Part shown: positions 23,262-31,689 of the stretch, one piece after another | How the letters are laid out: every line of letters begins with the position of its first letter | Position numbering within the stretch: position 1 is the first letter of the stretch | Origin: an uncultured Lachnospiraceae bacterium | GTDB taxonomy: Bacteria; Bacillota; Clostridia; Lachnospirales; Lachnospiraceae | Assembly: GCA_934317005.1 (NCBI GenBank) | Contig: CAKREB010000021.1 | Location: 1 to 54,239 of the forward strand | Length of the DNA stretch: 54,239 bases | Direction of reading: 5' to 3' | Program-made: the position numbers and the translations under genes | The notes under the pieces: model-generated | The model's database searches: none | What the model saw: the letters and a program-made list of their open reading frames with translations, nothing else | What the model was told of the DNA's origin: nothing

Positions 23262-24065
23262 CTATGCTTTCTCAAACACCAATATCTTCTGGGTTACTTT
23301 TTTTATGATCGGTAGCCAGCCAAACGGTTTTAAGATTGGGAAGAGGGCTGTCATTCCACGGATAATATTATCGTCTTTGATCTTGCGGAATCCGTTTGCG
23401 ATGCTGCCCAGATCTTCGAAGCTGTCTGCACCGAAGATGAATCTGGCGCCGGTTTTCTGGATGGATTCTTCAACGTGTTCTTTGTTTACCCACTTTTTGG
23501 CCAGACATTCCATCAGCACGGTGGCATTTTCGAAATGATCCCGGATGATTCTGAGCATTGTTGCATTTTCTTTGGGAGAAAGATACATGGAAAGGCCCTC
23601 TATGATGAAGAGCATTTTGCCTTTGGCCTCAATCTGGTCGGCCCACGCAGGGTCCAATACGGAGATGCCGATAGTGGAGACTCTTCCGGATTCCTGATAG
23701 ATCTGGTCTCTGACGGCGATGGTCTCTGGAAGATCCAGGTTATACCATCTGAGTTTGCCGTTGTCCATGCGGTAAAATCGGGTATCCAGTCCGCAGGCGA
23801 TGTTGACGACGGTGCACTCTGGATTACGGTCGATAAAATCCTTTACCAGCTCATCGAAGACTAGAGTTCTGGCAATGACGCCGTTGCTCATGGTGGAGTC
23901 ACCCTGCGCCAGCGAAAAGTCATAGTCAATGTTTTTGACCAGTTCTACGGCTTTGGCATCGTAGAATTTATCTCCCTTCTGCTGGGAATACTTCGCCCTG
24001 GCATAGAAGCTCTGAAGCATGGTTTCTGCAGTTCCGTCTAATGTTACTTTGATTTTCTCACTCAT
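23262..24065 (-). CDS. SAM-dependent methyltransferase, LCMT/TcmP type
   Basis: The 267-residue protein belongs to the leucine carboxyl methyltransferase-like O-methyltransferases. It has TVVNIACGLDTRFYR (a variant of the SAM-binding motif I), WYNLDLPETIAVR (acidic loop), and FIIEGLSMYLS (motif with the family's EGxxMYL). The acceptor substrate is unknown. The start at 24065 (MSEKIKV) has GGAGAG upstream; the longer frame to 24104 crosses the promoter. A perfect inverted repeat at 24122-24141 suggests TetR-type control. GC and codon use look a little higher than in neighbours, which hints at transfer. Confidence 0.85.
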   Translation of the reverse strand: MSEKIKVTLDGTAETMLQSFYARAKYSQQKGDKFYDAKAVELVKNIDYDFSLAQGDSTMSNGVIARTLVFDELVKDFIDRNPECTVVNIACGLDTRFYRMDNGKLRWYNLDLPETIAVRDQIYQESGRVSTIGISVLDPAWADQIEAKGKMLFIIEGLSMYLSPKENATMLRIIRDHFENATVLMECLAKKWVNKEHVEESIQKTGARFIFGADSFEDLGSIANGFRKIKDDNIIRGMTALFPILKPFGWLPIIKKVTQKILVFEKA

Positions 24066-24121
24066 GTTACTCTCCGTTCCGAAGCATTTTCCCTCGAGTT
24101 GCATTTTAATAAGATTAGTTT

Positions 24122-24141
24122 ACACTAACTAAAATTAGTGT
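24122..24141 (-). promoter_or_regulatory. operator at the methyltransferase promoter
   Basis: Perfect arms ACACTAA and TTAGTGT around CTAAAA, about 57 bp before the methyltransferase start. The size and symmetry suit a TetR-family dimer. No such regulator gene is in the window. Confidence 0.6.
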
Positions 24142-24255
24142 ATCACACCGTCGAAAGGATGTCAAAATGAATAGAAGAAAATGTCAAAAGTCAGTATAAA
24201 AATAGACATTTTTATGGTAAAATAAATAGAAAAGCAGGTTTGGAGGGAGAGAAGT

Positions 24256-26298
24256 ATGAAAAAAAGAAAATTTTATTCTATGAAACTTACATTACTTTTG
24301 TTAAGCATAGGCTGTGTCATGGTTACATCAATTGTGGTCGGGGCAATTGGTATTACAAGCAGCCTTAGCAAAGTCGTTGAGAAGTCACGGCAGGAGCTGC
24401 ATAATGATGTTATTGTTACAGCAGATTCGCTGAATAGCGAGATGAGAACTGTCGAAACATCTGTAAGTATTATGGCAGATGTAATCATGGACAGTCTGAA
24501 CTGGGATGAATTTAAGACAGGAGATAAGGCCGTTGACAAGCTGACAGAGAGTGTCAGAAAGACGGCAATGGATTGTGCAAAAAACACGCCGAATGCCATT
24601 ACATATTATGTCCGCTACAATCCTGATTATGCGTATCCTACATCTGGAATCTTTGGTCAGACAAATGATGGGGGCAAAACATATGAACAGTTGACACCGA
24701 CGGACTTTACTGCGTTCGCAAAGGATGATGCAGCGGTAAGTTGGTACTATACACCGGTAAACAATGGTAAGCCGATTTGGATGAGCCCATACTACAATGA
24801 CAATATTGATGTGTATATGATTTCTTATGTTATTCCGCTTTATCATGATGGGGAAAGTGTTGGCGTTGTAGGAATGGATATCTCTTTGGAGGGAATCAGC
24901 AAGACGACAAAGGGATTGGAGAGCAAGAGTGCGAAAGCATTTTTAGTGACGGCAGAAGATACGGTATTATCTCATCCAAGTAAAAAGGATGGGGATGCTT
25001 TTGGAATGAAGTTAGGCAAGCGGGGTTTCAAAACGGTTAAAGAGGAAACCTACATTTATGAAACATTACGTAATAACTTCAAACTGGTTTTAATGACAGA
25101 GCAGGATAATATTTTGAAGGAATCTATGACTTTGGGTAGAAAAATCTTTATTGGAGGTCTGTTTGTTATTATCATCGGTGCTGTTGTATGCTTCTTTGTA
25201 GTTGGAAAGATGGTAAATCCTTTGAAAAAGGTGACAGCGTCTGTCAATCGACTAAGTCAGTTTGATTTGAGTGAGGATGATACAGAGCTTGTTCGCATGA
25301 AGGATAAGATGCACAATGAAATCGGACAGATTGCAGAGTCCGTATATTATTTGAAGACGGAACTGACGCAAACAATCCGTGAGCTGGCAGAAGCATCTAA
25401 CACTTTGGCAGCATCTTCCATGGATTTAGTAAAAGAAATGGATATGACAACCAAAAATATAGACAATATTGATATTGCCTGCAATGATATTTCTCAGGGA
25501 GCAACAGAACAGGCATCTGATACAGAAAAAACAACAAATGGCATTACACATATTGGTGATATGATTGAACAGTCGAGTGCTATGTTAGGTCAGTTGCAGG
25601 AGGTTTCCGGTAATGTTAAGGAAGCAACGGACTCTGCAGGCGAAAAATTATTAAAGGTACAGGATTCCAATGATAAAGTCATTACTGCGACGCAGACCAT
25701 CCGTGAGTCAATTGAAAATACAAGCAATTCGGCAGATAAGATTAGAAATGCAGCAGAGGTCATCACAGGAATTGCGCAGCAGACCAATTTACTTTCTCTA
25801 AATGCTTCCATTGAAGCAGCGCGTGCAGGAGAGTTAGGAAAGGGATTTGCTGTTGTGGCAGGTGAGATTCAGACGCTTTCGGAGGCATCAAATAAGGCAG
25901 CAGCAGAAATTCAGGTAGTCATTGATGAGCTGCTTTCGAATTCTGACCAGAATGTTAATAATATTAGTGACGCACTTGTTATTACACAAAAGCAGACAGA
26001 TGAGCTGCTTGAGGCGGTGGAAGAGTTCCGAAAAGCAAAGAATGGCATGGATACTTCTTTGGAACAGATTAAGGAAGTTGATTTGTATAATAAGCAGATT
26101 GATGATGCAAAGGACAGTATGGTAGATACTGTGGCAGGTTTGTCTGCTATTGCAGAGGAGAATGCAGCCTCTACAGAGGAGGTCAGTGCTACCGTTTCAG
26201 AGGCAAAAGCATATATTGTTCAGATTGAAGCAAAGGCACAGGAGGTTTCTGCAACAGCTGAGATATTACAGAAGAATGCAAGCAAGTGGAAGCTGTAA
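24256..26298 (+). CDS. methyl-accepting chemotaxis protein, dCache type
   Basis: The 680-residue receptor has TM1 (about 10-33), a dCache-type ligand domain (about 35-285; YYVRYNPDYAYPTSG and the distal VVGMDISLEGI are typical), TM2 (about 297-318), HAMP, and a signalling domain with the conserved tip QQTNLLSLNASIEAARAGE (509-527). It would pass ligand signals to CheA/CheW, which are not in the window. GGAGGG precedes the ATG. No C-terminal CheR-binding pentapeptide is visible. Confidence 0.92.
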   Translation: MKKRKFYSMKLTLLLLSIGCVMVTSIVVGAIGITSSLSKVVEKSRQELHNDVIVTADSLNSEMRTVETSVSIMADVIMDSLNWDEFKTGDKAVDKLTESVRKTAMDCAKNTPNAITYYVRYNPDYAYPTSGIFGQTNDGGKTYEQLTPTDFTAFAKDDAAVSWYYTPVNNGKPIWMSPYYNDNIDVYMISYVIPLYHDGESVGVVGMDISLEGISKTTKGLESKSAKAFLVTAEDTVLSHPSKKDGDAFGMKLGKRGFKTVKEETYIYETLRNNFKLVLMTEQDNILKESMTLGRKIFIGGLFVIIIGAVVCFFVVGKMVNPLKKVTASVNRLSQFDLSEDDTELVRMKDKMHNEIGQIAESVYYLKTELTQTIRELAEASNTLAASSMDLVKEMDMTTKNIDNIDIACNDISQGATEQASDTEKTTNGITHIGDMIEQSSAMLGQLQEVSGNVKEATDSAGEKLLKVQDSNDKVITATQTIRESIENTSNSADKIRNAAEVITGIAQQTNLLSLNASIEAARAGELGKGFAVVAGEIQTLSEASNKAAAEIQVVIDELLSNSDQNVNNISDALVITQKQTDELLEAVEEFRKAKNGMDTSLEQIKEVDLYNKQIDDAKDSMVDTVAGLSAIAEENAASTEEVSATVSEAKAYIVQIEAKAQEVSATAEILQKNASKWKL

Positions 26299-26401
26299 CG
26301 GAAAATGAAATACGAAGAGCATCTCCGTGCGATGATGAAAAGATAGGAATACAAAAGAGCGACGTCTTCTGTTAGGCAGGCGTCATAGAATGGGGACTAG
26401 A

Positions 26402-28123
26402 ATGAAAAAAAATAAAGCAAAGGCTACAATGAGCATTCGTGCAAAAATTTTAGCTGGAATGATTGTATGCGTTTTGATTGTAACAAACCTCGTAGGGTGG
26501 GTTTTTATCATTCAGGCAAAAGGCACATTGTTAGAGCAATGCAAAAAAACAGCCAAAAGTTCTGCCAAAATTGCTGCACAGAGGCTTGATGGTGACATGC
26601 TGGAAAAAATCAAGCCGGGAGATGAGGGAAGCGACAGTTACAAAGAAATCTTACAGCAATTGCAGGATTTCCTCTGTGGCGAAGATATTAAGTATATTTA
26701 TACCATGAGAATGGAAAATGATAAGCTTACGTTTATCGTCGATGCTGATACGGAGGACGGTGCTGCGATAGGCGAAGAATATGAGATTTATGATGAAATG
26801 GCAGAGGCATTTGAGGGAAAAGTCACGGTGGATCGTGAGATGACATCGGATGAATGGGGAGATTTTTATAGTGCATTTGCACCGATTTATAACAGTTCAG
26901 ACCAGATAGTCGGAATCGTAGGAGTGGACTGCTCTGCGACGGCAATCCGGGTACAGCAGAATTCCTTTATAAAGCTCTTTATAATCATCGAACTTGTCGG
27001 ATTGGCAGTAGCAATCATCCTGTCGCTAGTTATCAGCGGTGTGCTGTCAAGAAGTGTCAGTACGATTGCAGGAAAAATGAGCGAGCTTGCCATGAAAGAG
27101 GGAGATCTTACACAGAAGATCATGGTAAAATCTACGGATGAAGTAGGAGATATTGCAAACAGTTTAAATATATTTTTGGAAAACCTGCGTGAGATCATTC
27201 AAAAGATCGGGACGAGTGAAAAGAAGCTTTTGAACAATTCTGAGCATGTAAGTAACATTGTAACCACGTCAGCCGATGAAGTATCCCAGGTAAATACAAC
27301 AATGAATGATATGGGTGAAAAGGTGATAGAAATGAGTGATCTGGTTCATAAGATTGCTCAGAATGCCGAGGACAATAATCAGATGATGACATCTGTTATC
27401 CATGAAACAAAGTCGAAGGCAGAACATATCGAAGAAGTTGGACAGAAAGCAGAAAAGCTGGAAAAGGATGCAATATTAGCACGCAAAAATATCGAGAGTG
27501 TAGTTGTGAGGATGGGACAGACTCTGGAAGATAAGATTGCGGAATCAAAAAATGTAGAACGGATTCAGCAACTTACGGATCAGATTCTGGAAATTGCAGA
27601 TCAGACGAATCTTCTTGCCCTGAATGCAAGCATCGAGTCGGCAAGAGCCGGTGAGAGTGGTAAGGGATTTGCCGTGGTAGCAAATGAAATCTCAAATCTG
27701 GCAGCCCAGTCTTCAAAGACAGCGGAAGAGATACAAGAAATTAACATATTTATCGTTGATATTGTAAATAAGCTGGCAGAGGCATCCTTTGAGTTTTTGA
27801 ATTATGTCAAAGTAAACGTAATTTCAGACTATGATGTTCTTGTACATACCGGAAAAGAATATGCGAGTGATGCACACGATTTTAAAAGTCAGATGGATGA
27901 GTTTGAAGCTTATATCAATCAGATTCAACAGAGCATGGATCGTATCAATGGTTATGTAAACGGTATCATGGATGGTTTTGATAAACAGAAGGAAGAAGTG
28001 TTAGTAAACTCAGAATATATGTCACAGATTGATGATAAATTCGGAGAGATTGTTAATGCAGTTCAGGATAATCAGAAGATTGTGGATGAACTGGAGAAGA
28101 TGATCTGCCAGTTTAAGGTATAA
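26402..28123 (+). CDS. methyl-accepting chemotaxis protein with variant C-terminal helix
   Basis: The 573-residue receptor has TM1 (about 14-37), a single Cache-like domain (about 40-185; FYSAFAPIYNSSDQIVGIVGVD), TM2 (about 190-213), HAMP and a signalling tip DQTNLLALNASIESARAGE (400-418). After the tip the descending helix departs from the usual heptads: FEFLNYVKVNVISDYDVLV (about 464-482), then GKEYASDAHDF. The receptor at 34281 shows the same substitution. The ATG at 26402 follows GGGGACT; the upstream ATG at 26390 overlaps that site. It probably shares a transcript with the previous receptor (104-bp gap). Confidence 0.9.
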   Translation: MKKNKAKATMSIRAKILAGMIVCVLIVTNLVGWVFIIQAKGTLLEQCKKTAKSSAKIAAQRLDGDMLEKIKPGDEGSDSYKEILQQLQDFLCGEDIKYIYTMRMENDKLTFIVDADTEDGAAIGEEYEIYDEMAEAFEGKVTVDREMTSDEWGDFYSAFAPIYNSSDQIVGIVGVDCSATAIRVQQNSFIKLFIIIELVGLAVAIILSLVISGVLSRSVSTIAGKMSELAMKEGDLTQKIMVKSTDEVGDIANSLNIFLENLREIIQKIGTSEKKLLNNSEHVSNIVTTSADEVSQVNTTMNDMGEKVIEMSDLVHKIAQNAEDNNQMMTSVIHETKSKAEHIEEVGQKAEKLEKDAILARKNIESVVVRMGQTLEDKIAESKNVERIQQLTDQILEIADQTNLLALNASIESARAGESGKGFAVVANEISNLAAQSSKTAEEIQEINIFIVDIVNKLAEASFEFLNYVKVNVISDYDVLVHTGKEYASDAHDFKSQMDEFEAYINQIQQSMDRINGYVNGIMDGFDKQKEEVLVNSEYMSQIDDKFGEIVNAVQDNQKIVDELEKMICQFKV

Positions 28124-28166
28124 AGGTGTGCGGATAAGTATAAAAGTTTTTTCTCTATAAAAAATA

Positions 28167-28210
28167 AATCTCTGGCAGGCGTATTTAAAAAATAGCTGCC
28201 AGAGATTTTG
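28167..28210. terminator. bidirectional terminator between chemoreceptor and rubrerythrin
   Basis: ATCTCTGGCAG / CTGCCAGAGAT with T-rich flanks on both strands, lying between convergent genes. Confidence 0.85.
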
Positions 28211-28244
28211 TTTTAAAATAGTATAATCGGATATGGTTTATAGA

Positions 28245-28790
28245 TTAACCAAAGTATCTGTCCAGTAATCCCTTGAATGCCTTACCATGTCTTGCCTCAT
28301 CGCGGGCCATCTCATGAACTGTATCGTGAATAGCGTCAAGGTTAGCGGCTTTTGCTTTCTTAGCAAGCTCAAACTTACCTTCTGTAGCACCACACTCAGC
28401 TTCTACGCGCATTTCAAGGTTTTTCTTTGTACTGTCTGTTACGACTTCACCGAGTAACTCAGCGAATTTTGCAGCATGCTCAGCCTCTTCGTAAGCAGCC
28501 TTTTCCCAGTAAAGTCCAATCTCAGGATAGCCTTCGCGGTGAGCAACTCTCGCCATTGCAAGATACATACCAACTTCAGAACATTCTCCGTTGAAGTTAT
28601 CACGAAGTCCCTGAAGAATCTCCTCGTCAACACCCTGTGCAACACCTACAACGTGCTCAGCAGCCCAGTTTAATTCTGTGCTTTCTACCTTTTTGAACTT
28701 GTCAGCACCTACGCCACACTGTGGACATTTCTCTGGTGCAGCATCTCCTTCATAAACATAACCACATACAGTACATACGAATTTTGCCAT
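28245..28790 (-). CDS. rubrerythrin-type peroxidase, reverse domain order
   Basis: The 181-residue protein has an N-terminal rubredoxin domain (CTVCGYVYEGDAAPEKCPQC, Cys pairs at 6/9 and 22/25) followed by a ferritin-like di-iron domain (about 45-180) with the Glu/His ligands in NGECSEVGMYLAM, YEEAEHAAKF and MARDEARHGKAF. This order, rubredoxin first, is that of the clostridial reverse rubrerythrins that act as NADH-dependent peroxidases. It scavenges peroxide in the cytosol of anaerobes. Two Per-box-like palindromes overlap the start of its transcript, and the PerR-like gene lies immediately upstream. Confidence 0.92.
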   Translation of the reverse strand: MAKFVCTVCGYVYEGDAAPEKCPQCGVGADKFKKVESTELNWAAEHVVGVAQGVDEEILQGLRDNFNGECSEVGMYLAMARVAHREGYPEIGLYWEKAAYEEAEHAAKFAELLGEVVTDSTKKNLEMRVEAECGATEGKFELAKKAKAANLDAIHDTVHEMARDEARHGKAFKGLLDRYFG

Positions 28791-28948
28791 AATTGTAATC
28801 TCCTTTTCTTTTTGATATTTTGTAATGTTTTGAGATTAGAGCGTAAAAAGAGGACAGTATATTAATATATGCATCTTTTCTCTGTTCTTCGCAGCTCTAA
28901 TTTTTAAGAAATCTTTTGATATTTCAGAAAAAGATTTCTGTGAATACT

Positions 28949-28976
28949 TGTTATTCGATAACAGTAATTGTTACTG
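28949..28976 (-). promoter_or_regulatory. two overlapping Per-box-like palindromes
   Basis: TGTTATTCGATAACA (28949-28963) and CAGTAATTGTTACTG (28962-28976) are perfect 6-3-6 palindromes sharing two bases, placed just downstream of the rubrerythrin -10 box. This is the right position for repression by the adjacent Fur/PerR protein. Confidence 0.65.
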
Positions 28977-28987
28977 TTTACGATGCT

Positions 28988-29015
28988 ATTATAACATCAT
29001 CTGGACAAATGTCAA
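28988..29015 (-). promoter_or_regulatory. rubrerythrin promoter
   Basis: Minus strand TTGACA (29015-29010), a 16-bp spacer and TATAAT (28993-28988). Confidence 0.85.
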
Positions 29016-29050
29016 CAACTAAATGAAAAATTTTTTCATAAAACGGACAA

Positions 29051-29449
29051 TCATTGAATATCAGGGTTTTGCAGACATGTTTCACACAACCCACGAAAGT
29101 AGATGATGTGATCTTCTATCTTTCCGTTAAAGTTAGTCTCTGCAAGTACATTGATATGATCAATCTCAGGCATCTCAAGGTCAAATATATGACCACAGCC
29201 GCGGCAGAAAAAGTGATTGTGTGGCATGACATTTCCATCAAAGTGATCTACGCCATCACCACAGTCAAGCCGCAGTGCTTCCCCGTGTTCTACCAGAAAG
29301 TTCAGATTTCGATAGACAGTGCCCAGACTGATATTCGGAAACTCACGTTTCATGGTGTCATATACGATTTCTGCGGTAGGATGCGCTGTCGTTGACATCA
29401 GGTAAGCTTTGATCGCATCACGCTGTTTGCTGTGTCGGATTGTAGCCAT
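29051..29449 (-). CDS. PerR-like Fur-family repressor
   Basis: The 132-residue protein has an N-terminal winged helix (SKQRDAIKAYL, HPTAEIVYDTM, ISLGTVYRNLNFL) and a C-terminal dimerisation domain with the metal-site block MPHNHFFCRGCGHIFDLE and a second CETC motif, giving the four-cysteine structural zinc site. The regulatory-site HFDG and HNHF residues are also present. Context (rubrerythrin, Per boxes) favours peroxide sensing over iron. AAAGGAGG precedes the ATG at 29449. It probably represses itself and rubrerythrin. Confidence 0.88.
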   Translation of the reverse strand: MATIRHSKQRDAIKAYLMSTTAHPTAEIVYDTMKREFPNISLGTVYRNLNFLVEHGEALRLDCGDGVDHFDGNVMPHNHFFCRGCGHIFDLEMPEIDHINVLAETNFNGKIEDHIIYFRGLCETCLQNPDIQ

Positions 29450-29470
29450 AAGCACCTCCTTTGTAAATAA

Positions 29471-29518
29471 TAGTAATGATTATTAGTTTTATTATATCAA
29501 AATATGGAGAGAAGTCAA
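29471..29518 (-). promoter_or_regulatory. perR promoter with Per box
   Basis: Minus strand TTGACT (29518-29513), a 16-bp spacer and TATAAT (29496-29491), followed by the 7-1-7 box TAATAATCATTACTA (29485-29471). The site just after the -10 suggests autorepression. Confidence 0.75.
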
Positions 29519-29554
29519 TAAAAAGTGCGATGAATGGGAAGAAAAAGGAATCTA

Positions 29555-29583
29555 TTGCTTTTATAAGGGAATGGGACTATAAT
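29555..29583 (+). promoter_or_regulatory. promoter of the Crp/Fnr-like gene
   Basis: TTGCTT, a 17-bp spacer and TATAAT, 74 bp before the proposed start codon. Confidence 0.7.
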
Positions 29584-29656
29584 CAGAATGCATATTTTGT
29601 GGTTAAAACCACATAATGATATCATGTTGATCAGACTATGGAAAGTGAGGCATGCG

Positions 29657-30310
29657 ATGGAAAAAATGGAAATACCACTTTTTCGGGAAATTACGTTACA
29701 GGAGTGGGAGGAGATGGAGCTGTGTGGATGCATGCAGAAACGTCGGTATAAAAAGGGTGAGATGGTTTTTGGTATGGACGATGTGGTTCATGAAGTCGGG
29801 ATTGTCTGTTCCGGCGGTGTAAATATAGAAAATATTGATCTATGGGGTAACAAAAGCATTTTGAGTCATGTTTCTAAGGGCAATGTCTTTGCGGAAACAT
29901 ATGCCTTCTGTCAGGAGCCAATGCGGGTAGATGTTGTTGCGGTAGAAGATTCCGAGATTCTTTTTCTGAATCGGAATGTCCTTCTGGATGAGAAGCATGT
30001 ATCTTTGACATGGTCTGCAAAGCTGGTGCGGAATCTATTGCAGATTGCGATGCAAAAAAATCTGATACTCTCGCAGAGAATTTTTTGTACAGCGCCAAAG
30101 ACTATTCGCAGCCGTCTTTTGATCTATCTGTCTGCACAGGCAAGAAGAGTTGGAAGCGATTCCTTTGCGATTCCTTTTGACAGACAGCAGCTTGCGGACT
30201 ATTTGAATCTGGACAGGAGTGCGCTGTCTAAAGAGTTGGGAAAGATGCGTGATGAGGGAATCTTGGAATTTCATAAGAATCAGTTTCGGTTGTTGGACTT
30301 ACCGGAATGA
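29657..30310 (+). CDS. Crp/Fnr-family transcriptional regulator
   Basis: The 217-residue protein has an N-terminal cyclic-nucleotide-binding-like beta barrel (about 20-115) and a C-terminal winged helix with IPFDRQQLADYLNLDRSALSKELGKMRDEGIL. The phosphate-binding cassette is degenerate (SKGNVFAETYAF), and no N-terminal cysteine cluster for an iron-sulfur centre is visible, so cAMP or oxygen sensing is unlikely. Its targets are unknown; the CLC transporter and MATE pump follow on the same strand. The start at 29657 (GTGAGG upstream) is preferred over 29588. Confidence 0.85.
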   Translation: MEKMEIPLFREITLQEWEEMELCGCMQKRRYKKGEMVFGMDDVVHEVGIVCSGGVNIENIDLWGNKSILSHVSKGNVFAETYAFCQEPMRVDVVAVEDSEILFLNRNVLLDEKHVSLTWSAKLVRNLLQIAMQKNLILSQRIFCTAPKTIRSRLLIYLSAQARRVGSDSFAIPFDRQQLADYLNLDRSALSKELGKMRDEGILEFHKNQFRLLDLPE

Positions 30311-30344
30311 TTCTGTGAAATAGAATGGAGAATAGAGGATTGAT

Positions 30345-31613
30345 ATGAAACAGAAAGAAATGATTAAATTTTATTGGAGAAGACTGCGGCGCAATGTACA
30401 GCTTTTTGTAAAATGGTGCATCTTTTCTACAGTTGTAGGTGGTGTGGTTGGTGGATTTAGTACACTGTTTGCTTTTTGTCTGCGTCAGGTGACAGATTTT
30501 AGAACGAGCCATCCGAAGATTATACTTTTGTTACCGGCAGCGGGTGTTGTCATTGTATTTTTATACGGAGTCTTTCATTATAAAAATGATAAAGGAACTA
30601 ATATGGTGCTTTCGACGATACATGCGGAAACAGAGCTTCCATTTAAGATGGCACCGTTAATCTTTATCTCGACAGTGATCACACATCTTTTTGGCGGTTC
30701 GGCAGGCCGTGAGGGAGCAGCTTTACAGCTTGGAGGAAGCATCGGAAACCAGTTGGGAAGATGGTTCCGGTTTGATGAAAAGGATCGAAGGATTGTTGTT
30801 ATGTGTGGCATGAGTGCAGCGTTTTCGGCAATTTTTGGGACACCGATCGCGGCATCTATTTTTGCAATGGAGGTAGTAAGTGTTGGTGTCATGTATTATG
30901 CCGCACTGGTTCCCTGTGTGTTTTCCTCTCTGATTGCATCGAAATTCGCAATTGACATGGGAATCAGACCGGAGGTTTTTAAAATCATACATATTCCGGG
31001 ATTTCATCTGGTGCCGAGTATGAAAGTGGTATTGTTAGCTTTGTGCTGTGCGGGGATAAGTGTTCTTTTTTGTGTTACCTTACATTCACTCGGAGATATT
31101 TATCGTTCCAAGTTGAAAAATCCGTATATTCGTATTATTTTTTCGAGTGTTGTGATTGTGATCCTGACCATACTTTTGCATACGACAGATTATATGGGAG
31201 CCGGTGTGCCTGTTATTGAGCGCGCGATCAAAGGAGAGGTACGGCCGGAAGCATTTGTACTGAAAATTGTTTTTACGGCATTAACGCTGGAGGCGGGTTT
31301 TAAGGGAGGCGAGATTGTTCCGTCTTTCTTTGTGGGGGCAACTTTTGGCTGTCTGTTTGGTCAGATTTTGGGAATCTCTCCGTCACTATGCGCTGCGGTT
31401 GCGATGGTTGCCGTGTTTTGCGGTGTAACGAATTGCCCGATTACTTCTATGCTGATCGCGTTTGAGCTGTTTGGATATAAGGCGGTTCCGTATTTTCTGA
31501 TCGCAATCAGTGTCAGTTATCTGATGTCGGGATATTACGGTTTATATCATGATCAGACAATTGTGTATTCCAAATATAAAGCAGAATATGTTAATCGGAA
31601 GGCACATGAGTAG
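30345..31613 (+). CDS. CLC-family anion transporter, CLC-F-like
   Basis: The 422-residue membrane protein has the CLC motif GGSAGREGAALQLGGSIG (about 108-125) with the gating glutamate, FGTPIAASIFAMEV, and GGEIVPSFFVGATFG. The first chloride motif, normally GSGIP, is replaced by KGTNMVLSTIH. That loss of serine, with methionine nearby, and the GREG-A/T form are typical of the fluoride/proton antiporter branch (CLC-F), so fluoride export is a reasonable guess. No fluoride riboswitch precedes this gene. It starts 34 bp after the Crp/Fnr gene. Confidence 0.82.
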   Translation: MKQKEMIKFYWRRLRRNVQLFVKWCIFSTVVGGVVGGFSTLFAFCLRQVTDFRTSHPKIILLLPAAGVVIVFLYGVFHYKNDKGTNMVLSTIHAETELPFKMAPLIFISTVITHLFGGSAGREGAALQLGGSIGNQLGRWFRFDEKDRRIVVMCGMSAAFSAIFGTPIAASIFAMEVVSVGVMYYAALVPCVFSSLIASKFAIDMGIRPEVFKIIHIPGFHLVPSMKVVLLALCCAGISVLFCVTLHSLGDIYRSKLKNPYIRIIFSSVVIVILTILLHTTDYMGAGVPVIERAIKGEVRPEAFVLKIVFTALTLEAGFKGGEIVPSFFVGATFGCLFGQILGISPSLCAAVAMVAVFCGVTNCPITSMLIAFELFGYKAVPYFLIAISVSYLMSGYYGLYHDQTIVYSKYKAEYVNRKAHE

Positions 31614-31689
31614 GTTGGGTTTATTTATTATGGATAAGCAGGTAAAAAGACCGTAAGAAAAAAATCAGAATAAACTGCAGAAAGGAAAA

